The notes under the pieces were generated by a model. That model made no database searches, was not told where the DNA came from, and saw only the letters and a list, made by a program, of their open reading frames with translations. From NCBI GenBank assembly GCA_021773035.1, contig JAJFKU010000023.1, positions 225,711 to 289,710 of the forward strand: a stretch of DNA of 64,000 nucleotides, written 5' to 3'. The translations under genes were made by a program, and so were the position numbers. Positions 17,619 through 28,267 of the stretch are shown piece after piece. The first letter of the stretch is position 1, and each line of letters begins with the position of its first letter. The stretch comes from Woeseiaceae bacterium (GTDB lineage: Bacteria; Pseudomonadota; Gammaproteobacteria; Steroidobacterales; Woeseiaceae).

Positions 17619-18932
17619 ATGCTATTTACTGATGTCATACGCAAAAAGCGCGACGGCGGCGTTCTGTCCGACGAAGAAATTCAATACTTCGTAGACGGGC
17701 TTGCCGATAACAGCCTGCCTGCGGAACAGGTGTCATCGCTGGCGATGGCGGTTTTTCTGAATTCAATGAATTTCGATGAGGCGGGAAAACTGACACTTGC
17801 AATGGCCGGGTCGGGCACCGTTCTCAACTGGGATGCGGAGGATCTGGATGGTCCCGTTGTCGATAAACACTCCACCGGCGGCGTCGGCGACAAGGTGAGC
17901 TTTCTGCTTGCGCCGATTGCTGCCGCGTGCGGCTGTTATGTGCCGATGATCTCAGGGCGTGGTCTGGGTCACACCGGCGGCACAACGGACAAGGCGGAAT
18001 CGATCCCTGGCTACAACGCAACGCCGGACTTCGATCTTTTTCGTCGCACGGTGAAGGAGGTTGGCTGCGCCATCATCGGTCAGACCGAAGATCTCGCGCC
18101 CGCTGACCGGCGGTTCTATTCGATTCGCGATGTAACCGCTACGGTCGAGTCTGTGCCGCTGATCACGGCCTCCATTCTATCGAAAAAAATCGCCGCCGGT
18201 CTGCAGGGACTGGTGATGGATGTGAAGGTCGGCAGTGGCGCATTCATGGAATCGCCTGAGCGTGCCACGGAGTTGGCGAAGAGCATCATCGGCACGGCAG
18301 CTAAAGCCGGGCTCAGTGCGCATGCACTGATTACCGACATGAACGAGGTGCTGGGTACGACCGCGGGAAATGCACTTGAAATTGAAGAGTCGATGCGCTT
18401 CTTACGCAATGAGGCTCGTGATAATCGGCTCGACGAGGTTGTCATGGCGCTGTGCGCCGAAATGCTTGTCGTCGGCGGTATCGAGAGTAATCGGGATGCG
18501 GCGAGGGTGCGTTGCGAAGAGGCGGTGGTGAGCGGAAGGGCGGCTGAAATTTTCGGTCGTATGACGGCGGCACTTGGCGGGCCTCAGGATTTCGTCGATA
18601 AGTATCCGGCATATCTCGCTAAGGCCCCTGTAGTCCGACCGCTGTTTGCCGCCGGTATCGTGACCGCCGTCGATACGCGCGCGGTCGGTAATGCGATCAT
18701 TGAGCTCGGCGGTGGGCGCCGTAGCGTGGGGCAGGCGCTGGATCTGGCGGTGGGGTTCACCGATATCGCCGGCACCGGTGTAGAACTGGACGGCGAGCGG
18801 CCGCTGGCGGTCATTCACGCTGCCAGCGAGGCTGACGCTGACCGGGCTGCGGAGGATCTGTTGCAGGCCTTTGTTTTGGCCGAATCAGTGCCTGAAACCC
18901 GACCCGTAATTGGCGATATTTTGACCGGATAG
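17619..18932 (+). CDS. deoA: thymidine phosphorylase
   Basis: A 437-residue cytosolic enzyme that splits thymidine or deoxyuridine with phosphate to base plus deoxyribose-1-phosphate. Motifs: VDKHSTGGVGDKVSFLLAP near residue 85 (phosphate binding) and SGRGLGHTGGTTDKAESIPG near 115, the signature of the thymidine/pyrimidine phosphorylase family. ATG 17619 gives the family's usual N-terminus MLFTDVIRKKRDG. The open frame upstream overlaps the PhyH gene and is a shadow. Its product feeds DeoB and DeoC encoded in this window. Confidence 0.96.
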   Translation: MLFTDVIRKKRDGGVLSDEEIQYFVDGLADNSLPAEQVSSLAMAVFLNSMNFDEAGKLTLAMAGSGTVLNWDAEDLDGPVVDKHSTGGVGDKVSFLLAPIAAACGCYVPMISGRGLGHTGGTTDKAESIPGYNATPDFDLFRRTVKEVGCAIIGQTEDLAPADRRFYSIRDVTATVESVPLITASILSKKIAAGLQGLVMDVKVGSGAFMESPERATELAKSIIGTAAKAGLSAHALITDMNEVLGTTAGNALEIEESMRFLRNEARDNRLDEVVMALCAEMLVVGGIESNRDAARVRCEEAVVSGRAAEIFGRMTAALGGPQDFVDKYPAYLAKAPVVRPLFAAGIVTAVDTRAVGNAIIELGGGRRSVGQALDLAVGFTDIAGTGVELDGERPLAVIHAASEADADRAAEDLLQAFVLAESVPETRPVIGDILTG

Positions 18933-18991
18933 CGGCCTGCGATGCGGTAGACTGTTACTACGAACAATAAGAATCCACCCGGGGGAAAACC

Positions 18992-20212
18992 ATGTCCAAC
19001 CTCATCGGTATCGCAGGGATCGCTGTCATCCTTGGAATAGCATTCCTGTTTTCGAGTAACCGCAAGGCCATCAATCTGCGCATCGTTGGGGCGGCATTCG
19101 GACTACAGGTCGTCGTTGCGGTGCTGGTTCTTTACTGGGAGGGTGGCCGCCGCGCGATTGAGGTCATGAGCGGCGGCGTAATGGCCGTGATCGGTTTCTC
19201 GAGGGAGGGAATCGACATGGTCTTCGGTCCGCTGGCCAACACCGAGATTGTTGGCTTTAGTTTCGCCATCAACGTGTTGCCCATTATCATCTTCTTTTCG
19301 GCACTGATGTCGGTGTTGTACCACCTGCGGGTCATGGAGTGGGTCGTAATACTCGTCGGTGGATTTCTGCGCAAGGTCATCGGTACAGGCGACGTTGAGT
19401 CCATGAATGCTGCCGCGAATATTTTTGTCGGTCAGACCGAGGCACCGCTCGCGGTACGGCCTTACCTCAAGGGGCTGACGGAGGCGCAGATGTTCGCGGT
19501 GATGGTATCGGGCCTGGCATCGATTGCCGGTACGGTGCTCGCGGGCTATGCGTTAATGGGTGCCGAACTCAAGTACCTGCTGGCTGCAGCATTCATGGCG
19601 GCCCCGGGCGGCCTGCTGATGGCCAAAATCATCATGCCGGACGACGAGGTCGTCCGTTCGAGCGGGCACGGCAAGCTCATGATGGAAAAGAGTCAGCATA
19701 AAAACGTGATTCTTGCCGCGGCTACCGGTACGACGGACGGCTTGCGGCTTGCCGCGAATATCGGCGCGATGCTGATCGCTTTCGTAGCACTCATCGCATT
19801 GTTTAACGGTCTGGTGGGTTGGGTCGCGGGCTGGTTCGGCTACGAGTTGACGCTGCAGATGATCCTGGGTTGGATATTCAGGCCATTGATGTATTTGCTC
19901 AGCGTTCCCTGGGAGGAGGCGCAGGCCGCCGGGGCGCTGTTCGGCGAAAAGCTGATCCTCAATGAGTTCGTCGCGTTCTCGAACCTGAACGAATATCTGG
20001 CCGGTATGAGTCCGCGTACAGTTGCCATCGCTACTTTCTCACTCTGCGGTTTCGCCAACCTGTCGTCGATTGCGATTTTGCTCGGCGGCCTCGGTGTACT
20101 GGTGCCGGAGAAACGCGATTTGATTGGCCAACTCGGCCTCAAGGCCGTACTGGCCGGATCGCTGTCAAACCTGATGAGTGCCGCGCTCGCGGGGCTGCTG
20201 CTGACGTTTTGA
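18992..20212 (+). CDS. concentrative nucleoside transporter, NupC family (second copy)
   Basis: A 406-residue paralogue of the carrier at 11081 with the same core stretches: ANIFVGQTEAPLAVRPYL, SGLASIAGTVLAGYALMG, and KLILNEFVAFSNL with [19 protein letters not shown]. Differences in the substrate region (GQTEAPLA against [14 protein letters not shown] against GCATIA) suggest different nucleoside preference. It sits 59 bases after deoA with a GGGGGAAAACC ribosome site, implying pyrimidine (deoxy)nucleoside uptake by linkage. Confidence 0.93.
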   Translation: MSNLIGIAGIAVILGIAFLFSSNRKAINLRIVGAAFGLQVVVAVLVLYWEGGRRAIEVMSGGVMAVIGFSREGIDMVFGPLANTEIVGFSFAINVLPIIIFFSALMSVLYHLRVMEWVVILVGGFLRKVIGTGDVESMNAAANIFVGQTEAPLAVRPYLKGLTEAQMFAVMVSGLASIAGTVLAGYALMGAELKYLLAAAFMAAPGGLLMAKIIMPDDEVVRSSGHGKLMMEKSQHKNVILAAATGTTDGLRLAANIGAMLIAFVALIALFNGLVGWVAGWFGYELTLQMILGWIFRPLMYLLSVPWEEAQAAGALFGEKLILNEFVAFSNLNEYLAGMSPRTVAIATFSLCGFANLSSIAILLGGLGVLVPEKRDLIGQLGLKAVLAGSLSNLMSAALAGLLLTF

Positions 20213-20242
20213 AACCACGCCCATCCAACGCGATGTTATCTC

Positions 20243-20560
20243 TTATGCGGCCTCCGCGTGCAGGCGCAGGCCAAGCGCCTTCGCAACCTTCAGGACAGTT
20301 GCAAGACTGGGGTTGCCATTTTCACTCAGTGCTTTGTACAGACTCTCACGACTCAGTCCGGTAGCGCGTGCCACCTGGGACATGCCCCTGGCACGCGCAA
20401 TGTCGCCCAGTGCACGAGCGATGCCCGCAACGTCATCCGGTGCCTCCACTAACCACGCATCAAGATAGGCTGCCATTTCCTGCGGCGTACGCAATTGGTC
20501 CGCGACGTCGTGGGGGATCGTTTTCGTTTTCACGCTGGACTTCGATACTTTCTTGCGCAT
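20243..20560 (-). CDS. HTH antitoxin of a HigBA/RelE-type toxin-antitoxin pair
   Basis: A 105-residue DNA-binding protein. Residues about 45-95 form an XRE-like helix-turn-helix (ARGMSQVARATGLSRESLYK then NPSLATVLKVAKALGLRL), matching the addiction-module antidote family that partners Gp49/RelE-type toxins. It is intact and starts 10 bases after the stop of the toxin gene upstream, in the toxin-first order of HigBA-type modules. Since the toxin is broken, it is an orphan antitoxin that may act as an anti-addiction factor or plain repressor. Confidence 0.85.
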   Translation of the reverse strand: MRKKVSKSSVKTKTIPHDVADQLRTPQEMAAYLDAWLVEAPDDVAGIARALGDIARARGMSQVARATGLSRESLYKALSENGNPSLATVLKVAKALGLRLHAEAA

Positions 20561-20570
20561 GACGGCAATC

Positions 20571-20861
20571 TCACAGGTTCAGGGCGAGGGTAATGGCCGC
20601 CCTGATATCTTCTTGCTGAGTTGATTTGTCACCGCCCGCGAGCAAAACGATCAAGCTGCTTCCTCGCTTCGTATAGTAAACGCGGTAACCCGGTCCGACG
20701 TCGATTTTCAGCTCACGGACCCCGGCGTTGAGTATTCTGTACTGACCTGGATTTCCATGTGCGAGCCGATCAATCCGAACCTGTATTCGTGCCCGACCAT
20801 TACGGTCTTTCAGGGCATTAATCCAGTCTCAATAAACCTCGGTCATTCGTATTTGTGCCAT
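20571..20861 (-). pseudogene. RelE/HigB-like toxin with in-frame premature stop
   Basis: Reading on the minus strand from ATG 20861 gives MAQIRMTEVY, then TGA at 20831-20829, then an intact remainder DWINALKDRNGRARIQVRID to ALNL with its own stop at 20571. Beyond the stop the 85 residues keep the family pattern (RELKIDVGPGYRVYYTKRG and LLAGGDKSTQQEDI). One base change, for example TGG to TGA, would explain it. No ATG follows early enough to rescue the fold. Too new a lesion for other decay to have accumulated; a sequencing error is the alternative. Confidence 0.83.
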
Positions 20862-20864
20862 CCG

Positions 20865-20892
20865 AGTGTATCCTACAGGCTACAGATGTCAA
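20865..20892 (-). promoter_or_regulatory. sigma70-type promoter of the toxin-antitoxin pair
   Basis: On the minus strand, TTGACA (20892-20887), a 16-base spacer and TACACT (20870-20865). The spacer contains two CTGTAG direct repeats that may be the operator. The -10 box ends only 4 bases before ATG 20861, so the transcript would start at or inside the first codons and be nearly leaderless, perhaps using the in-frame ATG at 20846. Confidence 0.6.
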
Positions 20893-21192
20893 GAGACTAT
20901 GTATTACCTCCGCGTAACGCTAGTCAGCGTTGGACGTTGCAAAAAATCCTACAACAGAAGGGAAATCAGCCAGAGCGCTGAAAATCAGGCAATTGCGTTG
21001 ATTGGCTGCCGGCGTCGAACAAGCGCCTGAGATTTTTCCCGCAAGCACTTCCAGAAACTCCGCGCTAGAGCGTCTTGAAGAAACCCCAATCCCGATCCGA
21101 TCACTCTCCGGCGTCTTCGAGGATTCTGATTGTGTCCACGCCGGGTACCCGAAGCGTAACGGGGTTTTCGACAAGCTCGTTGTCGATGTACT
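20893..21192. other. 300-base gap between the two toxin-antitoxin loci
   Basis: No supported gene. On the minus strand, a 31-codon frame from TTG 21196 to TGA 21101 follows the vapC stop, but there is no ribosome site or homology signal, so I do not call it. No clear repeat or hairpin was seen. Confidence 0.5.
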
Positions 21193-21582
21193 TCAAAGAA
21201 CGACCAGGCCCAGATGCTCTTCCATTACGTCGAAGTCACGATCCGCGTGGAGGAGTTGGTGAGTGTTCACCATGCAGAACGTGGCGATCAGCATGTCGAT
21301 GGTTTTGCGAACAGTGATGCCTTTCGCTCTGAGCCTGCGATAGTTGCGGGCGCTCGCGAGGGCTATGTCCTGGCCAACCATCGGTTCGTAGAATAGCGCT
21401 TCCAGTGCCGCCTTCGCCTTTCGGAAATCGCTGTCGTTACGGAATCCCTGGAGTACTTCCGTAATGATGAGGTCGCCCGTCATGAGCGGCTCTTCACCGA
21501 GGAATGTGTCGAGGAGGTCGGTTTCCCGGCTTCCGGTTCCGTTGAAATAGCCGATCCAGACTGAGCTATCGACAACAATCAC
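21193..21582 (-). CDS. vapC: VapC-type PIN-domain toxin
   Basis: A 129-residue PIN-domain ribonuclease. The acidic catalytic quartet is visible: Asp5 (MIVVDSSVW), Glu42 (ITEVLQGF), Asp96 (KTIDMLIATF) and Asp114 (LLHADRDF). The family cleaves tRNA or rRNA when freed from its antitoxin. The start overlaps the vapB stop by 4 bases, the standard VapBC coupling. The gene looks intact and functional. Confidence 0.93.
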   Translation of the reverse strand: MIVVDSSVWIGYFNGTGSRETDLLDTFLGEEPLMTGDLIITEVLQGFRNDSDFRKAKAALEALFYEPMVGQDIALASARNYRRLRAKGITVRKTIDMLIATFCMVNTHQLLHADRDFDVMEEHLGLVVL

Positions 21583-21773
21583 TTATCGCGCCGCGTTTTG
21601 TCGAGGGAGCCCTCCCAGTTGAGTCCACCGCGCAAGCGTTTAAGGCGGCTTTGGCGCCTCGTTTTTACGATGAGACGCAAGCCTGCTTCGACGGCTTCCT
21701 TTTTTGTCTTAAAGCTGCCGACTTTAAGAGCGTCTGCCATCAGATCGTCGTTGATGTCGATGTTCGTGCGCAT
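21579..21773 (-). CDS. vapB: VapB-type antitoxin
   Basis: A 64-residue antitoxin from ATG 21773 (MRTNIDINDDLMADALKVG). The N-terminal ribbon-helix-helix (residues 1-45, including KTKKEAVEAGLRLIVK) binds DNA, and the C-terminal tail (RGGLNWEGSLDKTRRDK) neutralises VapC. The start follows GAGG at 5 bases. The longer frame upstream would run through the operator and is rejected. Autoregulation is expected through the palindrome just upstream. Confidence 0.92.
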   Translation of the reverse strand: MRTNIDINDDLMADALKVGSFKTKKEAVEAGLRLIVKTRRQSRLKRLRGGLNWEGSLDKTRRDK

Positions 21774-21782
21774 CATGTCCTC

Positions 21783-21811
21783 ATGTGTATAAAACTCGAA
21801 TGTATACACAT
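21783..21811. promoter_or_regulatory. palindromic operator upstream of vapBC
   Basis: ATGTGTATA (21783-21791), 11 bases, TATACACAT (21803-21811): a perfect 9-bp inverted repeat. Its inner edge is 7 bases from the vapB ribosome site, the expected place for VapBC autorepression. Confidence 0.75.
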
Positions 21812-21881
21812 TACTTGAAAGCTTCAAGCTCCGAAACAAGAGGTCGAACCAAGATTAGGAGCAAATTTCCGTTTGGCCCAC

Positions 21882-21920
21882 GAGAAAAGGGGTCAGGTTT
21901 ATTTGTTCTGACCCCTTCTC
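21882..21920. repeat. REP-like hairpin
   Basis: AAGGGGTCAG (21887-21896) pairs with CTGACCCCTT (21908-21917) around an AT-rich loop. The GGGGTCAGGTTTATTT wording recalls repeats spread by REP-associated (Y1) transposases in Gammaproteobacteria. No transposase gene is present here. It may also act as a terminator between the pseudogene and vapB. Confidence 0.55.
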
Positions 21921-21923
21921 CAA

Positions 21924-22180
21924 TCAACGATACAAAGCACGCAAAACCGCTTCCGGCTCCCGTTCCATGACACGCAGCAGCGTATGTGCCGCACCGTCGG
22001 GATTGCGCTTACCCTGTTCCCACTTTTGCAGTGTGCGCACGGAAATCATCAAAAAAGTCGGCAAACTGATTCTGTGACATGCCGAATCGTTCACGAACGG
22101 CTTTGATACTCGCCGGTGCGAACTCGTATCGTCTGAGTGATTTCGGACGATCCCGGAATTCTTCCAGTCCGGCGATTACG
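21924..22180 (-). pseudogene. frameshifted HTH antitoxin gene (HigA/NadS-like)
   Basis: On the minus strand one frame reads LEEFRDRPKSLRRYEF, then IKAVRERFGMSQNQFADF (first part of an HTH). The continuation ISVRTLQKWEQGKRNPDG to ERLEPEAVL-type ending and stop at 21924 is in the next frame. The break is at a run of six A on the plus strand (22051-22056); five would restore ADFLMISVRTLQKW. No start codon or toxin partner is evident. Either decayed antitoxin or a homopolymer sequencing error. Confidence 0.75.
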
Positions 22181-22319
22181 AATCGGTTATGTGATATACA
22201 ACGAGGATTCGCAGCTGACTTTTGACACCCAATGCCCGAGTCGAAAATAAAATTGGGCAGCCTCTCGCAGGACTGTTGCTGACATTCTGATACGTCCCGG
22301 CCCTGTCACGGTGACGAAC

Positions 22320-22718
22320 TCAGGGCAGATGAAAACCGGCTGGTAGCAACTCAGCGATCGAATACTGCTGCCAGTCGCGGCTGTCGTCCATCGTGATGAT
22401 GACCGTGTTGTCGTCGGCGAACTCCTGGATGCGCTGGCGGCATCCTCCACACGGTGTGCAGGGGCCGACCTCGTCGGAACCGCCGACCACGGCAATACGC
22501 ACGATCCGCTTGCCGCCGTTCTGGAGCATGGCGGCGATGGCGGCAGCCTCGGCGCAGTTGCCGAGCGGGTAGGCCGCGTTCTCGACATTGCAGCCGACGT
22601 GTACGCGCTCGTTGTCGTCGATGATCGCCGCGCCGACGCTGTAACCCGAATAACGGCAATAGGCGTTCGCCCGCGCAGCGGCTGCGGCCTTGATGAGGTC
22701 TTCGTCTGCAATCGTCAT
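22320..22718 (-). CDS. cdd: cytidine deaminase
   Basis: A 132-residue zinc enzyme converting cytidine/deoxycytidine to uridine/deoxyuridine. NCAEAAAIAAML holds the first zinc Cys and catalytic Glu, and CTPCGGCRQRIQEF the other two zinc Cys; the length fits the short tetrameric class. ATG 22718 is used (MTIADEDLIKAA) because it lies 2 bases after the preA stop; the longer frame overlaps preA. It is the last gene of the pyrimidine-degradation operon and feeds uridine toward uracil. Confidence 0.94.
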   Translation of the reverse strand: MTIADEDLIKAAAAARANAYCRYSGYSVGAAIIDDNERVHVGCNVENAAYPLGNCAEAAAIAAMLQNGGKRIVRIAVVGGSDEVGPCTPCGGCRQRIQEFADDNTVIITMDDSRDWQQYSIAELLPAGFHLP

Positions 22719-22720
22719 GG

Positions 22721-24019
22721 CTAGTCCGTCTTGCGCATCGGGTTGTTCGGGTGTGCGGTCCAATTAAGTACCTCGTCGGTGATGGTCTGTCCTGTACGGG
22801 GGTCGGTGCCGGTCGTGAGTTGCTGCATTGAAATGCAGCTATCGACCGGACAGACGCTGACGCAGAGATTGCAGCCGACGCACTCATCATCGATGACTTC
22901 GAATCGGCGTTCACCGTTGACGGTGCTGGTAATCGCCTGATGCGAGGTGTCCTCGCAGACGATGTGGCAGCGGCCGCATTTAATGCAGAGATCCTGGTCG
23001 ATGACCGCCTTCTCGACGTAATTAAGGTTCAGGTGTTGCCAGTCCGTTACGCTCGGCACGGCTTTGCCGACGAGTTCCTCAAGGCTCAGCTGCTTATCGT
23101 CGAGAAAAGTGCTCAGGCCGTCGGCGAGATCATCGATAATCTTGAAGCCATAAACCATTGCAGCCGTGCACACCTGCACGTTGCTCGCACCGAGTGCCAG
23201 AAAATCGACCGCGTCGCGCCAGTTGCTGACACCGCCGATACCCGAAATCGGTAGTGCCTGCGTTTCTGCATTGCGCGCAATCTCGGCGACCATGTTCAGC
23301 GCGATCGGTTTGACCGCCTCGCCGCAGTAACCGCCGTGTGTGCCCATACCGTCCGTCGTTGGGTACATAGTCAGCGAATCGTAGTCGACGCGCATGATCG
23401 AGTTGATGGTGTTGATCAGCGAAACCGCGTCAGCGCCACCATCCAGCGCCGCCTTGGCCGGTGGTACCGAGCTCGCGACGTTCGGCGTCAGTTTAACGAT
23501 AACGGGTATGGAGGCCGCCCGTGTCGCCCACTCCGTGGCCATCTGAATGTACTCCGGTACCTGGCCGACGGCGGCGCCCATGCCGCGTTCGGACATGCCG
23601 TGCGGGCAACCGAAATTCAGCTCAAAGCCGTCAACACCGGTGTCCTCAATCATCGGGATGTACTTCGCCCAGCTCGCCTCGTTCATTGGCAGCATCACCG
23701 ATGCCACCACCGCGCGATCCGGCCAGTCCTTCTTCACCTGCCGCAGCTCATCGAGGTTGACCTGCAACGGCCGGTCCGTAATGAGTTCGATATTGTTGAG
23801 ACCGATGACGCGCCGATCGTTACTGTGCAGTGCGCTGTAGCGCGGGCCGCTGACGTTGACGATAGGCGGGTCCTCGCCGAGTGTTTTCCAGACAACGCCG
23901 CCCCAACCAGCCTCGAAGGCCCTGTTAACGTTGTAAGCCTTATCCGTTGGTGGTGCCGACGCCAGCCAGAACGGATTAGGCGAGGAAATACCGAGAAATT
24001 CAGTCTTGAGATCAACCAT
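22721..24019 (-). CDS. preA: NAD-dependent dihydropyrimidine dehydrogenase, subunit PreA
   Basis: A 432-residue flavoprotein. Residues 1-330 form a dihydroorotate-dehydrogenase-like FMN barrel (ELNFGCPHGMSERGMG, PVIVKLTPN, ISGIGGVSNWRDAVDFLALG). The C-terminus holds two 4Fe-4S ferredoxin motifs, CIKCGRCHIVC and CVGCNLCVSVCPVDSC. With PreT it reduces uracil or thymine to the dihydropyrimidine. It starts 2 bases after the preT stop, so the two subunits are made together. Confidence 0.94.
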   Translation of the reverse strand: MVDLKTEFLGISSPNPFWLASAPPTDKAYNVNRAFEAGWGGVVWKTLGEDPPIVNVSGPRYSALHSNDRRVIGLNNIELITDRPLQVNLDELRQVKKDWPDRAVVASVMLPMNEASWAKYIPMIEDTGVDGFELNFGCPHGMSERGMGAAVGQVPEYIQMATEWATRAASIPVIVKLTPNVASSVPPAKAALDGGADAVSLINTINSIMRVDYDSLTMYPTTDGMGTHGGYCGEAVKPIALNMVAEIARNAETQALPISGIGGVSNWRDAVDFLALGASNVQVCTAAMVYGFKIIDDLADGLSTFLDDKQLSLEELVGKAVPSVTDWQHLNLNYVEKAVIDQDLCIKCGRCHIVCEDTSHQAITSTVNGERRFEVIDDECVGCNLCVSVCPVDSCISMQQLTTGTDPRTGQTITDEVLNWTAHPNNPMRKTD

Positions 24020-24021
24020 GT

Positions 24022-25329
24022 TTATGCCTTCCTCAGGTGTTGGTCGATAGCGACCGCGGCAACTTTGCCGTGCTGTACGGCGCTGACGGTCAGGTCGTCG
24101 CCGCCGACAACACAGTCGCCACCGGCCCAGACTCTGTCCATCGACGTCTTCTGGTTTTCGTCAACTACGAAGCGCCCGGACTGGCGCTGAAGAACATCAA
24201 GACCGTCATCCCGCATCTTCTGGCCGATGGCCTTGAACACAACGTCAGCGTCGAGCCGCAGCGTCTCATCGCCGGAGGCGAGTTCAAAGTCGACCGCGGA
24301 AACATGGCCGTCGCCGGCAATCTTCTGCGGGCTGGCCCAATGGTGAATCGTAACCCCGCTGGTTTGGGCAAGTGCCTGCTCGAAGACGCTCGCGCTCATC
24401 TGTTCCGGCCCGCGGCGATACACCATGTGCACCTGCTCGGCGCCCAGTCGTTTGCTCTGCACGGCGACGTCTATGGCCGTCATACCGCCGCCGATAACGA
24501 CGACGTTGCGGCCCACTGGTAGCGTCGTTTTGTCCTCGGCCTGGCGAAGTTCGGCAATGTACTCAATGGCATTGACAACCCCGTCGAGGTCCTCGCCTTC
24601 GATACCGAGACTGTTTGAGTCGGCGAGCCCGATACCGAGAAACACGGCGTCATAGTCTTGCAGTAACTCGCTTAATGGCAGCTTGTCGCCGAGCGCTGTG
24701 TTGTTCCTCAGTTCTATGCCGCCAATCGAGAGAATGTAGTCAACCTCCGCCTGTGCGAAGTTGTTGATGGTTTTATACGCGGCGATACCGTATTCGTTTA
24801 GCCCGCCGGCTTTACTGTCACGGTTGAAGATGACAGCGTCGTGGCCCAGCGTGGCCAGGCGGTGTGCGCAGGACAGTCCCGCCGGCCCGCCACCGACGAC
24901 GGCAACTTTTTTTCCGCTCGCCGCGGCCCGCGTAAACAACTGCGTATTGCTTTCGAATATCGGGTCGGTTGCATAGCGTTGCAGCAAGCCGATTTCAACC
25001 GGTTTCTCCTCATGCGTATTGCGGACACAGGCCTCTTCGCAAAGTATCTCGGTCGGGCAAACCCGGGCACACATGCCACCCATGATGTTTTCGTTCAGAA
25101 TGGTCTGTGCCGAACCCTGTACGTTGTCGCTGCGAATCTTCTGAATAAACGCCGGTATGTCGATACCCGTCGGGCATGCGGTGGTGCAAGGCGCGTCGTA
25201 ACAGAAATAGCAGCGGTCGGCCTCGATCAGCGCCTCCGAGCGGTTTAGCGGTGGATGCAGGTCGGAGAAGTTTTCTTCGACCTCGGCTTTGCTTAAGCGT
25301 CCGGAGGCGATTCGGTCATTGGTCGTCAT
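24022..25329 (-). CDS. preT: NAD-dependent dihydropyrimidine dehydrogenase, subunit PreT
   Basis: A 435-residue subunit that passes electrons from NADH to PreA. N-terminal cysteine clusters CYFCYDAPCTTACPTGIDIP and CARVCPTEILCEEACV bind 4Fe-4S centres; KVAVVGGGPAGLSCAHRL is the FAD Rossmann motif and NVVVIGGGMTAIDVAVQS the NAD(P) motif. Same architecture as the small subunit of glutamate synthase, but next to preA its identity is clear. It lies 9 bases after the dihydropyrimidinase stop. Confidence 0.93.
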   Translation of the reverse strand: MTTNDRIASGRLSKAEVEENFSDLHPPLNRSEALIEADRCYFCYDAPCTTACPTGIDIPAFIQKIRSDNVQGSAQTILNENIMGGMCARVCPTEILCEEACVRNTHEEKPVEIGLLQRYATDPIFESNTQLFTRAAASGKKVAVVGGGPAGLSCAHRLATLGHDAVIFNRDSKAGGLNEYGIAAYKTINNFAQAEVDYILSIGGIELRNNTALGDKLPLSELLQDYDAVFLGIGLADSNSLGIEGEDLDGVVNAIEYIAELRQAEDKTTLPVGRNVVVIGGGMTAIDVAVQSKRLGAEQVHMVYRRGPEQMSASVFEQALAQTSGVTIHHWASPQKIAGDGHVSAVDFELASGDETLRLDADVVFKAIGQKMRDDGLDVLQRQSGRFVVDENQKTSMDRVWAGGDCVVGGDDLTVSAVQHGKVAAVAIDQHLRKA

Positions 25330-25338
25330 CTTGCGAGC

Positions 25339-28253
<2,915 letters not shown>

Positions 28254-28267
28254 TCAGGCCCCCTCGT

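Noticed and set aside
20829..20831. TGA in the toxin read as selenocysteine or by altered code
   Set aside because: No SECIS-like hairpin was seen after it, and TGA ends many genes here as a normal stop.
20920..21174. An 84-codon minus-strand frame between the two toxin-antitoxin loci
   Set aside because: No ribosome site, no recognisable motif, and Ser-rich composition typical of chance frames.
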